The translations under genes were made by a program, and so were the position numbers. The notes under the pieces are model-generated. The model was not told where the DNA came from, did not search any database, and saw only the letters and a list, made by a program, of their open reading frames with translations. Below are positions 1 to 6,909 of a DNA stretch of 16,647 nucleotides, one piece after another. The DNA lies in assembly GCA_011051425.1 (NCBI GenBank), contig DRLF01000106.1, positions 1 through 16,647 of the forward strand, in the 5' to 3' direction. Source of the DNA: Thiolapillus brandeum. GTDB lineage: Bacteria > Pseudomonadota > Gammaproteobacteria > Chromatiales > Chromatiaceae. The first letter of the stretch is position 1. Each line of letters starts with the position of its first letter.

Positions 1-639
1 CGTACCGTGGTGCTGGCTCACTGTTTCGTCGAGGGTGGGCTGGAAAGCGAATCCGAGCGCCCCCTGTCTGTGGGTGGCGCGGACCGGGTGCCGCCGTCAT
101 TATTCGGGCATTTTGACTATGTTGCACTGGGGCACCTGCATGCACCCCAGTCACGCCAGTGGCCGCACGTGCGCTATTCCGGTTCCCTGCTCAAGTATTC
201 CTTCTCGGAAGAGAAGCAGCACAAGTCGGTGACGCTGGTGAACATGGATGCCGCAGGGCGATGCGAGATAGAAAAGATTCCCCTGCAACCCCGCCACGAC
301 ATGCGCATCCTCGAAGGGCATTTCGATCAGCTGTTGGCGCAGGGCAGGGATGCGCCGGACCGGGAGGATTATCTGCTGATCCGCCTGCTCGATACCCATG
401 CCATACATGAACCCATGAACCGCCTGCGCGAAGTCTATCCCAACGTGCTGCACCTGGAACGCCCCGGTCTGTTGTGCGGCGGCGAACGGCGGGAAACCGG
501 CCGGGAGCGCCTGGCTGTGGGGGAACTGCCCCTGTTCCTCGATTTCTATGCACAGATGACAGGAGAAGAGCTGCAGCTCCGGGGGCAGAAGCTGGTCGCC
601 GGACTCCTGGATGAGTTGCACAGGGGCGGGGAGGACTGA
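1..639 (+). CDS. sbcD: SbcD exonuclease subunit, 3' part (5' end outside window)
   Basis: This is the C-terminal 212 residues of the nuclease subunit of SbcCD (the bacterial Mre11 homologue), a Mn-dependent phosphoesterase that cuts hairpins and trims DNA ends with the SbcC ATPase. The reading frame is open from base 1, so the gene is cut by the window edge. The GTG at base 7 should not be taken as the start. The visible part contains the metallophosphoesterase motif FDYVALGHLH, with the metal-binding GHLH at visible residues 44-47, followed by YSGSLLKYSFSEE, which is typical of SbcD. The remainder fits the C-terminal capping and SbcC-binding region. The stop codon abuts the sbcC start, as expected for an sbcDC operon. 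The identification is firm from the motifs and the neighbour. The missing N-terminal metal-binding motifs cannot be checked here. Confidence 0.95.
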   Translation, partial: RTVVLAHCFVEGGLESESERPLSVGGADRVPPSLFGHFDYVALGHLHAPQSRQWPHVRYSGSLLKYSFSEEKQHKSVTLVNMDAAGRCEIEKIPLQPRHDMRILEGHFDQLLAQGRDAPDREDYLLIRLLDTHAIHEPMNRLREVYPNVLHLERPGLLCGGERRETGRERLAVGELPLFLDFYAQMTGEELQLRGQKLVAGLLDELHRGGED

Positions 640-3600
640 ATGCGTCCTTTGCGGTTGAAAATGTCCGCCTTCGGACCCTTTGCATCCACCCAGGAGATCG
701 ACTTCAGCCTGCTGGGAGACAGTCCCCTGTTCCTCATCAACGGTCCCACGGGGTCTGGCAAGACGACCATTCTCGATGCCATTTCCTATGCCCTGTATGA
801 CGAGACCACGGGAAACGAGCGTCAGGGTCGGGAGATGCGCTGCGATCATGCCGCTGATGACCTGCTCACCGAGGTGGAACTGGAATTCGAGCTGGGCCGC
901 AGGCGCTACCGTATCCGGCGTGTTCCCCGCCAGGAGCGCCCCAAGGCACGGGGAGCAGGCACGACCACGCAGCAGTCTGAAGCCCAATTGTGGGAGCTGG
1001 ATGCACAAGGTGGGGAAAAGACGCTGCTGGTGCCCAAGAAGGTGACGGAAGCCACCGCAGAAATCGAGCGTCTCACGGGCCTCAGCGCCGAGCAGTTCCG
1101 GCAGGTCATGGTACTGCCCCAGGGGAGGTTCCGTGAGCTGCTGCTGGCCGACTCCAGCCAGCGCGAAGATATCTTCCGCCAACTGTTTCAGACCCGCATC
1201 TATACCCGGCTGGAACAGCGGCTCAAGGATCGGGCCAACGACGTATCAGCACAGCTGAACCGGCTGGATGAACAGGCAAGAGGCTTGCTCAGTGGTGTGG
1301 AGGCCGATGACAGGGAAAGCCTGGTGACGCGGATCGAAGGGCTGAAGCGGGAAGTGGAGAGGCTGCAGGAAATGCAGGTCAAGGCGGAGGAAGGCCTCAC
1401 CCGGTCACGGCAGCAGGTGTTCGAAGCACGCAACCTGCAGCAGCAGTTCAAAGCGCTGGAGACAGCAAGAAAGAAGCTCCAGGATCTCGAGGGTCAACAG
1501 CAGCAGCTGGAAACCGACAGGCAGCGCTGGCGACTGGCGGAACAGGCGCTGGTGTTGCAGCCGGTATATGAACGCTTGCTAAGAGCGCGGCAATCGGAGC
1601 AGGCCGCGCAAAAGGCAGTAGAGGAAGCGCAACAGGAAGTCAGTGAATTGCAGGAGCAGCTGGAAAAAACGGCGCAGCTGCACGGGCAGATGAAATCCCG
1701 TGAGCCTGAGCTTGAGCAGCTGAAACAGCAACAGCAGCAGCTGAAAAGCTATGTCGGCCGGGCCGCTCAGCTGCGCTTGGCGCTGGAAGCCAGAGATGCC
1801 GCGCAACAGGCACACAAAAAATGCAGGGAAAGCGAAGAAAGACAGCAGGAGACAGTAGAGGAGTTGCGCAGGGAATTGGACAGGATGGAGAAACAGTATG
1901 AAAGCAACGCTACTCTTTTGCAGCAGCTGCCGGACAGGCAGCGCGAACTCGATGCGTTGAAACAACAGCAGGAAAAGCAGTCGGAACTCGGTGGTCTGCA
2001 AAACCGGCTGGTGCAGGAGCAAGAATCTCTGCTGATTGCGGTGGAGAGTAAACAGCGTGCCACGAAGGCCCTGCAAGCGGCGGAGCAGAAACAGCTGCTG
2101 CTGGAGCAGGCCTGGGAAGAAGGGCAGGCTGCCATTCTGGCGCGCCAGCTCGAAGCGGACAGCCCCTGTCCTGTTTGCGGCAGTACGGCGCATCCCCATC
2201 CTGCACGCGCCGGCGATGTGTTACCTGACGAAAGACAGCGGCAGCAGGCCAGGGAGCGGGTGGAAGCTGCCAGAAAGCTGCAGCAGGAAGCACAGTCCGC
2301 TGTTGTCGCTATCCAGGCGAAGCTGGAAGCACTGACACAGCAACAGGCGCAGATGAATAAGGACGCTCAGGCGCTGGCAGACCGGGAGCCGGCTGTTCTG
2401 GCATCGGAGATAGCGGCTTTGACAGGGAAGGTGGAGGAACTGCAGAGGCTTCGTAAGAACTTCGGGAAACTGGAGCAAAACCGCAGCGGGCTGCGCCAGT
2501 CCCTGAAGGCTGCCGAGTTGCGGCTGCAGCAGCTTCAGCAGGAGAACAGCGCTGCAGCACAGCAGCTGGCGGCCTGCAAGCAGGATGTGCGCAACAAACA
2601 GGCCGAGTTACCCGCGCAGTTTGCCGATCCCGGCGTGCTGGACAAGGCGCTTCTTGATGTTGATGCAAAGCAGCGCACCCTGCAACGGCAAATACAGGAA
2701 GCCAGGGAAGCCTTTGAGCAGGCCCGGCTGGCGCTGGGTTCGGCAACAGCGACCCTGGAGACCAACAGGCAGATGCTGCAGGCGAAAAAGACGGAACAGG
2801 AGCAGCAGCTTGCACATTGGCAGGCAGCGCTGGCCGACAGTGTGTTTGCTTCTGAGCAGGCATTTCAGCAGGCGGGCATGGAAGAGGCTGCCAGACAGCA
2901 GCTGGCTGAGGCCATTCGCCTTCGGGACGACGAGCTGCTGGCCGCCCGGACCCTGGTCAGGGAGCAGACTGCCGCCTTGCAGGACAAGACGCCGCCGGAC
3001 ATGTCCGCGCTGGAAGAAGAGTACCGGAAACTGGATGCCGAGGCGCGCAGGGTAACGGAAAGCCTCCATGGGAGTGTCCAGCAGCTGATGCAGCTGGAGA
3101 AGGTGGATGAACGCCTGCAAGGCATTTTGGTTGAGCAGGACAGGCTGCATACGGAATATGCGCTGGTCGGGAAGCTGGCCGACGTGGCCAACGGCAGGAA
3201 TGCGTCGAATCTCAGCCTCCACCGTTTCGTGCTGGGTGTGTTGCTCGACGATGTGCTGATCAGCGCCCGGCAGGGGCTGTCGCACATGAGCAAAGGACGC
3301 TATCAGTTGCTGCGGAGGGAAGATGTGGGTGACCGGCGCAGCAGCTCAGGACTGGATCTGGTGGTGGAAGATGCTTTCTCCGGCAAGACCCGTCCCGTCG
3401 CTACCCTTTCCGGTGGTGAGAGCTTCATGGCTGCCCTGGCGCTGGCGCTGGGACTGTCGGAAGTGGTACAGGCCTATGCGGGAGGCATCCGTCTGGACGC
3501 ACTGTTCATCGATGAGGGGTTTGGCAGCCTGGATCCCGAGTCACTGGACCTGGCCATCAACACACTGCTGGATCTGCAGTCCGGTGGCAGGATGGTGGGC

Positions 3601-3699
3601 ATCATCTCCCATGTGCCTGAGCTGAAAGAGCGTATCGATGTGCGTCTGGACATCGATACAGGCCGTACGGGAAGCCGGGTGACGCCGGTGGTATCCTGA
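640..3699 (+). CDS. sbcC: SbcC, SMC/Rad50-like ATPase subunit of SbcCD nuclease
   Basis: A 1019-residue protein, close to the family length of about 1050. It forms the ATP-driven DNA-tethering half of SbcCD. Walker A is GPTGSGKTT starting at residue 35. A long coiled coil, very rich in Gln, Glu, Ala, Leu and Arg, runs from about residue 190 to 850. Its midpoint carries the zinc hook CPVC at 510-513, which dimerises two molecules through Zn. The C-terminal half-ATPase has the signature LSGGE (923-927), Walker B ending in DE (958-959) and the D-loop SLD (963-965), followed by the HVPEL switch histidine region. All catalytic motifs are intact. The ATG at 640 immediately follows the sbcD stop and is preceded by GGGGAGG at 628-634, which implies translational coupling. 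The coiled coil contains CAG/CAA-rich stretches (for example around 1720-1745) that encode Gln runs, ordinary for this family. Confidence 0.97.
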   Translation: MRPLRLKMSAFGPFASTQEIDFSLLGDSPLFLINGPTGSGKTTILDAISYALYDETTGNERQGREMRCDHAADDLLTEVELEFELGRRRYRIRRVPRQERPKARGAGTTTQQSEAQLWELDAQGGEKTLLVPKKVTEATAEIERLTGLSAEQFRQVMVLPQGRFRELLLADSSQREDIFRQLFQTRIYTRLEQRLKDRANDVSAQLNRLDEQARGLLSGVEADDRESLVTRIEGLKREVERLQEMQVKAEEGLTRSRQQVFEARNLQQQFKALETARKKLQDLEGQQQQLETDRQRWRLAEQALVLQPVYERLLRARQSEQAAQKAVEEAQQEVSELQEQLEKTAQLHGQMKSREPELEQLKQQQQQLKSYVGRAAQLRLALEARDAAQQAHKKCRESEERQQETVEELRRELDRMEKQYESNATLLQQLPDRQRELDALKQQQEKQSELGGLQNRLVQEQESLLIAVESKQRATKALQAAEQKQLLLEQAWEEGQAAILARQLEADSPCPVCGSTAHPHPARAGDVLPDERQRQQARERVEAARKLQQEAQSAVVAIQAKLEALTQQQAQMNKDAQALADREPAVLASEIAALTGKVEELQRLRKNFGKLEQNRSGLRQSLKAAELRLQQLQQENSAAAQQLAACKQDVRNKQAELPAQFADPGVLDKALLDVDAKQRTLQRQIQEAREAFEQARLALGSATATLETNRQMLQAKKTEQEQQLAHWQAALADSVFASEQAFQQAGMEEAARQQLAEAIRLRDDELLAARTLVREQTAALQDKTPPDMSALEEEYRKLDAEARRVTESLHGSVQQLMQLEKVDERLQGILVEQDRLHTEYALVGKLADVANGRNASNLSLHRFVLGVLLDDVLISARQGLSHMSKGRYQLLRREDVGDRRSSSGLDLVVEDAFSGKTRPVATLSGGESFMAALALALGLSEVVQAYAGGIRLDALFIDEGFGSLDPESLDLAINTLLDLQSGGRMVGIISHVPELKERIDVRLDIDTGRTGSRVTPVVS

Positions 3700-3727
3700 A
3701 AACACATGAACAGCACCGGGAGTTCGA

Positions 3728-4318
3728 ATGTGTGAACAAGCTGAAAGCGTGTGTTTTTCCCTGCCGGCATGGTTGACGGACTTGGCAGCAGGTCATGACA
3801 CGCTTCTGGCGGTGGAAGATCGTATGTCGCTGGCGATCGAAGCTTCCCGGCAGAACGTTCGCAGAAAGACCGGTGGCCCTTTTGCTGCAGGCGTTTTTGA
3901 ATCAGAAAACGGCAGGCTGGTTGCGCTGGGCGTCAACCTGGTCACCGTCGAAAACCTGTCCATGCTGCACGGTGAAATGGTCGCCCTGGCGCTGGCGCAG
4001 CGCAAGCTGAGAACCTGGGATCTGGGACAACAGGGGATGCCTGCTCTCGAGATCGTTACCAGCACGGAACCCTGCGCCATGTGTCTGGGGGGCATTTGCT
4101 GGTCTGGCGTGACCCGGGTGGTCAGCGGCGCTACTGAAGCGGATGCCCGCAGGCTGGGATTCGATGAAGGCCCCAAGCCGGAAGACTGGCTTCTGGAACT
4201 CCGGCAGCGTGGCATCGAGGTGAACTCTGAGGTGCTGCGCAGTGAAGCTGTGGCGGTGCTCGACGCATACCGGCAGGAGGGCGGGGTGGTCTACAACCCA
4301 GAAAGATCCCAGGTCTGA
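3728..4318 (+). CDS. Cytidine/deoxycytidylate-fold nucleoside deaminase
   Basis: A 196-residue zinc-dependent deaminase of the TadA/guanine deaminase/CMP-dCMP deaminase superfamily, which hydrolytically removes an amino group from a base or nucleoside. Zinc and catalytic residues are visible as H81-G-E83 and P115-C-A-M-C119, the usual H[AG]E plus PCxxC arrangement. Here the middle residue is Gly rather than the common Ala. The flanking STEPCAMCLGGICWSGV is typical of nucleoside and guanine deaminases rather than of CDA-type cytidine deaminases. The ATG at 3728 was chosen because GGGAG at 3718-3722 lies 5 bases upstream. It gives an N-terminal extension of about 30 residues beyond the core that begins near MSLAIEASR (ATG at 3824). 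The gene lies 28 bases after sbcC, probably in the same transcript. The substrate (guanine, guanosine, tRNA adenosine or other) cannot be decided from the sequence. TadA itself seems less likely because of the low similarity to its usual motifs. Confidence 0.85.
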   Translation: MCEQAESVCFSLPAWLTDLAAGHDTLLAVEDRMSLAIEASRQNVRRKTGGPFAAGVFESENGRLVALGVNLVTVENLSMLHGEMVALALAQRKLRTWDLGQQGMPALEIVTSTEPCAMCLGGICWSGVTRVVSGATEADARRLGFDEGPKPEDWLLELRQRGIEVNSEVLRSEAVAVLDAYRQEGGVVYNPERSQV

Positions 4319-4321
4319 CAG

Positions 4322-4357
4322 GATGTTGAAAAGTCCATCCGTGACTCTTTCAACATC
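4322..4357. terminator. Stem-loop after the deaminase gene (possible terminator)
   Basis: GATGTTGAAA (4322-4331) pairs perfectly with TTTCAACATC (4348-4357). An inner AGTC/GACT pairing (4332-4335 with 4343-4346) and one bulged C leave a 7-base loop. The hairpin begins four bases after the deaminase stop, in the convergent gap before the minus-strand gene, so a bidirectional end-of-transcript role is plausible. There is no strong T tract on either strand, so Rho-independent termination is not certain. Confidence 0.5.
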
Positions 4358-4391
4358 ACACGGGAGCCCACTCAGTGGCAGGCTCCTGTGT
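4358..4391. terminator. Second stem-loop in the convergent gap (possible bidirectional terminator)
   Basis: ACACGGGAGCC (4358-4368) pairs with GGCTCCTGTGT (4381-4391), 11 pairs including one G-U. A further CAC/GTG pair closes a TCA loop with a GCA bulge. It directly abuts the preceding hairpin. It stands 20 bases from the 3' end of the minus-strand hemerythrin-like gene, so it could end transcripts from either side. No T run follows on either strand. Confidence 0.5.
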
Positions 4392-4410
4392 GTCTGACTG
4401 CTGTTGCAGG

Positions 4411-4857
4411 TCAGGCGGCGTACTTGTTGTCTTCCCGTACCTCGCGCAGCAGGGGGTACAGGTGTTCCACCTCGTCCTGAATGCGGTCCAGCACCATGTC
4501 GAACATGTCTTCGGTGATGCGGGCAAATTCGTCGTAATCGGTTACCAGCAGCTGCTGCTTTTTCATGTTGCACCATTTTTTTACGAAGTCGGCGAATATG
4601 CGTTTGATTTCTTTCGAGCCGCCCATGAAGCGGTTGGCCACGGTTGTAACATGGTTGTCACCGCTGGTGAGCAATTGCGTATAAAGTTTTTTATCTGTGA
4701 TTTCCAGGTGATTCCTTACCTGATCCACGAAGCGGCAGAACAGTTCGGCGGTAATGCTTGAATCGCAGAGCAGGCGATCCGTGAGCAGGAGCCTCAGGAC
4801 ATTGGAAAGCTCGGTAATCTTGTCGTTTTGTGCGTTCAGTTCGTCATAGGTCAACAT
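4411..4857 (-). CDS. Hemerythrin-like (HHE-type) four-helix protein
   Basis: A 148-residue, largely helical soluble protein with no signal peptide. It resembles bacterial hemerythrin-domain proteins, which bind a diiron centre for O2, NO or redox sensing or storage. Supporting segments are H50-L-E-I-T-D-K-K-L-Y-T-Q-L-L (an HxxxE-like helix), H69 in the following helix, W95 and E131-H-L-Y-P-L-L near the C-terminus, a recurrent hemerythrin-like motif. The first helix has N11-D12 where a canonical hemerythrin often has a ligand His, so the metal site may be incomplete or different. A start at 4857 is supported by GAGG-type Shine-Dalgarno sequences just upstream on the minus strand (reverse complement of about 4866-4880). 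It diverges from the TRAP operon and faces the deaminase gene. I do not recognise a specific function. The family assignment is moderate. Confidence 0.7.
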   Translation of the reverse strand: MLTYDELNAQNDKITELSNVLRLLLTDRLLCDSSITAELFCRFVDQVRNHLEITDKKLYTQLLTSGDNHVTTVANRFMGGSKEIKRIFADFVKKWCNMKKQQLLVTDYDEFARITEDMFDMVLDRIQDEVEHLYPLLREVREDNKYAA

Positions 4858-5091
4858 AATTTTTTCCTCTACCTCCTCTTCGGCAACCGTTTTTCATCGT
4901 GTGGGTGCCTGGGGGCTTTACTTCAAGGTTGATGGCTTTGGGGATGTCCCGGTCCATGGTGAAGCCAGGTGTAAAAATCAGACTCGACGCGCTGCGCGGG
5001 CAGGGCGGATGTCGGGTTTGCGACAAATGGAAACTGAAAGTTTCTGAACTTTAACTACACCGTTTAGGAGAAACGGAACATCTTTTGTTAT

Positions 5092-5130
5092 TTGACTGCG
5101 AACTATGCACTTTATGTCAGTTGCAGTCAA
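5092..5130. repeat. Inverted repeat TTGACTGC ... GCAGTCAA
   Basis: TTGACTGC (5092-5099) and GCAGTCAA (5123-5130) form a perfect 8-base inverted repeat with a 23-base spacer. The left arm also contains a consensus-like -35 hexamer TTGACT, but no good -10 lies at 16-18 bases. It could be a pair of operator half-sites for a regulator of the dct genes or of the hemerythrin-like gene. This is inference from symmetry alone. Confidence 0.35.
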
Positions 5131-5165
5131 TGCCAAATCCAGTGGCTGAGGTGTTTGAGCGCATT

Positions 5166-5195
5166 TTCAACAATTCCACCAGAACATGCTATGGT
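5166..5195 (+). promoter_or_regulatory. Candidate sigma-70 promoter with extended -10
   Basis: A TG-N-TATGGT extended -10 element (TG at 5187-5188, hexamer 5190-5195) is preceded at 18 bases by TTCAAC (5166-5171). It would transcribe toward dctP with a leader of about 160 bases. The match is fair only, and the promoter competes with another candidate closer to the gene. Confidence 0.3.
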
Positions 5196-5203
5196 TAGAA
5201 AAT

Positions 5204-5222
5204 GTGGTAATTTCCACTGGAA
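5204..5222. promoter_or_regulatory. Overlapping palindromes, candidate operator upstream of dctP
   Basis: Two overlapping dyads occupy this spot: GTGG-TAATTT-CCAC (5204-5217) and TTCCA-C-TGGAA (5212-5222, perfect 5-base arms). They lie just downstream of the extended -10 candidate at 5190-5195, a position suited to repressor binding. TTCCA/TGGAA arms recall the operators of several IclR-family regulators. No such regulator gene lies in the window, so the binder is unknown. Confidence 0.35.
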
Positions 5223-5286
5223 TTGCAGAATACCGCTCCGGCAAAAGCTGTCTGTGCCGACAGAAACAGAGCTTTACAGGTAGAGA

Positions 5287-5314
5287 TTGAGTGTGGCATG
5301 AAGCTGTGTAACTT
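5287..5314 (+). promoter_or_regulatory. Candidate sigma-70 promoter for dctPQM
   Basis: TTGAGT (5287-5292) and TAACTT (5309-5314) are spaced by 16 bases. They would start transcription near 5321, giving a leader of about 44 bases before the dctP ATG. Each hexamer matches the consensus at four of six positions. A sigma-54 reading of TGGCAT at 5295-5300 was considered and is weak. Confidence 0.35.
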
Positions 5315-5364
5315 TGAATCTGTCCGGTCGCCGGGTCAATAACAACAAACTCAGGAGATTTCAG

Positions 5365-6375
5365 ATGATAAAAAGATTTTCAGGCATATTGCTGGCAGCA
5401 GCATTTTCACTGTCCGCCACGGGGGTGGTCGCACAGGAATACGTCATCAAATTTTCTCATGTGGTGGCGCCGGGTACACCCAAAGGCAAGGCTGCGGACC
5501 TGTTCGCCAAGCTGGTGAACGAGCGCATGAAGGGCAAGGTTCATGTGGAAGTCTTTCCCAATTCCCAGTTGTACAACGACAACAAGGTCATGGAGGCCAT
5601 GCGTCTGAGTGACAGCAAGACCACGGGCATCATGGCGGCTCCCAGCCTGTCCAAGTTCGTGAAATTCTCCCGCACCATCCAGGCTTTCGACATTCCCTAC
5701 CTGTTCAACGATATCAATGACGTGCACAAGCTGGTGGATTCTCCGCTGATGGCGAAGATGACCCAGCCTCTGGAACGCAAGGGACTGAAGGCTATTTCCC
5801 TGTGGGACAACGGCATGAAGGTGTTCTCCATTCGTGGCGACAGGCCGCTGAAGAAAGTGCCGGATGACTTCAGGGGCAAGAAATTCCGTATCCAGAGTTC
5901 CGAAGTTCATGCCGCCATGATCAAGGCGCTGGGCGGTGTGCCCCAGAAGCTGCCGTTCAAGGAAGTCTATCAGGCCCTGTCGCAAGGGGTCGTGGATGGT
6001 CAGGAGAACGCTTGGTCCAACGTCTATTCCAAGAAATTCTATGAAGTGCAGGATTACATCACCGTTTCCAATCATTCCTATCTGGGCTACATGGTGGTGG
6101 TCAGCGCCAGCTTCTGGAACGGTCTGCCGGATGACATTCGCAAGGAGCTGACGGCGATCATGGCAGAAGCCACCGAGGCCAACCGCAGGTTCGCTGCGGA
6201 AGCGGACAAGGGTGACCGGGCCAGAATCGAAGCGGCAGGCAAGGCCAAGGTGGTCGAACTGACAGCAGATGAGCTGGCCCAGTGGCGTAAGGCCGTGTCT
6301 GGTGTTGAAGGCAAGTTCAGCAAGCAGATCGGTAGGGACCTTCTCAAGCAGATTCACGATTTGCTCGGCCACTAA
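5365..6375 (+). CDS. dctP: TRAP transporter solute-binding protein, DctP family
   Basis: A 336-residue periplasmic binding protein that delivers an organic acid to the DctQM membrane complex. The N-terminus (MIKRFSGILLAAAFSLSATGVVAQ) is a Sec signal peptide with predicted cleavage after AQ at about residue 24. The mature part begins EYVIKFSHVVAPGTPKG, the typical first strand and helix of DctP. R175 in KKFRIQSS matches the conserved arginine that contacts the substrate carboxylate in this family. GQENAWSN at 212-219 and the YFxVQDYITVSNH-like segment after it are also characteristic. The ATG at 5365 is preferred over an in-frame TTG 51 bases upstream because AGGAG at 5353-5357 lies 7 bases before it and the signal peptide then has a proper length. 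The substrate is probably a C4-dicarboxylate or similar carboxylate, but DctP subfamilies bind many acids. Confidence 0.93.
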   Translation: MIKRFSGILLAAAFSLSATGVVAQEYVIKFSHVVAPGTPKGKAADLFAKLVNERMKGKVHVEVFPNSQLYNDNKVMEAMRLSDSKTTGIMAAPSLSKFVKFSRTIQAFDIPYLFNDINDVHKLVDSPLMAKMTQPLERKGLKAISLWDNGMKVFSIRGDRPLKKVPDDFRGKKFRIQSSEVHAAMIKALGGVPQKLPFKEVYQALSQGVVDGQENAWSNVYSKKFYEVQDYITVSNHSYLGYMVVVSASFWNGLPDDIRKELTAIMAEATEANRRFAAEADKGDRARIEAAGKAKVVELTADELAQWRKAVSGVEGKFSKQIGRDLLKQIHDLLGH

Positions 6376-6384
6376 ATTCCGACC

Positions 6385-6909
6385 ATGAATCCGGGGAAAT
6401 GGCTGGAGGTCTTCGAGAAGACCGTCATTACCGTAGGCCTGGGGACAGCCACATTGCTGCTATTTGCCAATGTGGTGGCCCGTTACCTGTTCCACAGCGG
6501 GTTCACCTGGGTGCTGGAGCTGGTGCAGTATTTGTTTGCCTGGGTGGTACTGGTTGGCGCCGCCTATGGCTTCAGGGCAGGCACGCACCTGGGTATCGAT
6601 ATCGTGGTGGAGAAGTTTTCGCCACAGAACCAGAAACGCATCGCCCTGCTGGCGCTTATGCTGTGCCTGCTGTTCGTGGGCCTGGTGTTCTGGTATTCCA
6701 TTCAGTACACGGTACGGATCTACGAGTGGGGTGATCTGACGCTGGATCTGCAGATCCCCCAGTGGATACCTTACCTGGCCATTCCAACAGGTCTGGGTCT
6801 GATGATTCTGCACCTGCTGCAGGTGGGGCTGGACATTCTCAGGGGCAAGACGCTGCGCATTCATGCCAATGAAGCGGCGGATGCGCTGAAACAGGTGGAA
6901 GACATCTGA
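6385..6909 (+). CDS. dctQ: TRAP transporter small membrane subunit, DctQ
   Basis: A 174-residue integral membrane protein with four hydrophobic segments at roughly residues 13-35, 44-66, 85-108 and 126-148, the usual topology of DctQ. DctQ pairs with DctM in the Na+-driven uptake of the acid bound by DctP. Family-like features include NVVARYLFHSGFTWVLELVQYLFAWVV split across the first two helices and the GTHLGIDIVV segment that follows. The gene starts 9 bases after dctP. No strong Shine-Dalgarno precedes the ATG, so translation may depend on dctP. Its stop overlaps the dctM start by one base. Confidence 0.92.
   Translation: MNPGKWLEVFEKTVITVGLGTATLLLFANVVARYLFHSGFTWVLELVQYLFAWVVLVGAAYGFRAGTHLGIDIVVEKFSPQNQKRIALLALMLCLLFVGLVFWYSIQYTVRIYEWGDLTLDLQIPQWIPYLAIPTGLGLMILHLLQVGLDILRGKTLRIHANEAADALKQVEDI

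Larger units (their letters stand above)
4858..5364. other. Divergent intergenic region, 507 bases, rich in inverted repeats
   Basis: I find no convincing gene between the hemerythrin-like gene and dctP. Short frames here lack a Shine-Dalgarno at a proper distance and show no recognisable protein features. The half nearest dctP is noticeably AT-richer than the flanking genes and holds several small dyads, listed separately where they look useful. Among them are GAAACT-N3-AGTTTC (5030-5044) and CCGTTT-AGGAG-AAACGG (5060-5076, a perfect 6-bp stem). A nested structure lies at 5244-5275, with AAAGCT pairing with AGCTTT around CTGTC/GACAG. The region must carry the control signals for both divergent genes. 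I could not identify a clear promoter for the minus-strand gene. Confidence 0.6.

Noticed and set aside
151..1182. Long minus-strand open frame opposite sbcD/sbcC
   Set aside because: It overlaps two well-identified genes on the other strand, has no recognisable domain, and its composition mirrors the codon bias of the real genes.
4844..5026. Small minus-strand frame of 60 codons upstream of the hemerythrin-like gene
   Set aside because: It overlaps the start of the hemerythrin-like gene in another frame, has no Shine-Dalgarno and no recognisable features. It more likely represents untranslated leader.
5130..5198. 22-codon plus-strand peptide starting at ATG 5130
   Set aside because: No Shine-Dalgarno precedes it, and it overlaps the promoter-like elements and palindromes.
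5092..5283. Small plus-strand frame of 63 codons in the intergenic region
   Set aside because: It would need a TTG start, and the nearest AGGAG (5066-5070) lies in a hairpin loop and too far upstream. The cysteines in it show no known motif.
5295..5310. Possible sigma-54 promoter (TGGCAT followed by TGTGT) upstream of dctP
   Set aside because: The -24 element is acceptable, but the -12 element does not match TTGC at the required spacing, and no sigma-54 activator gene is present.
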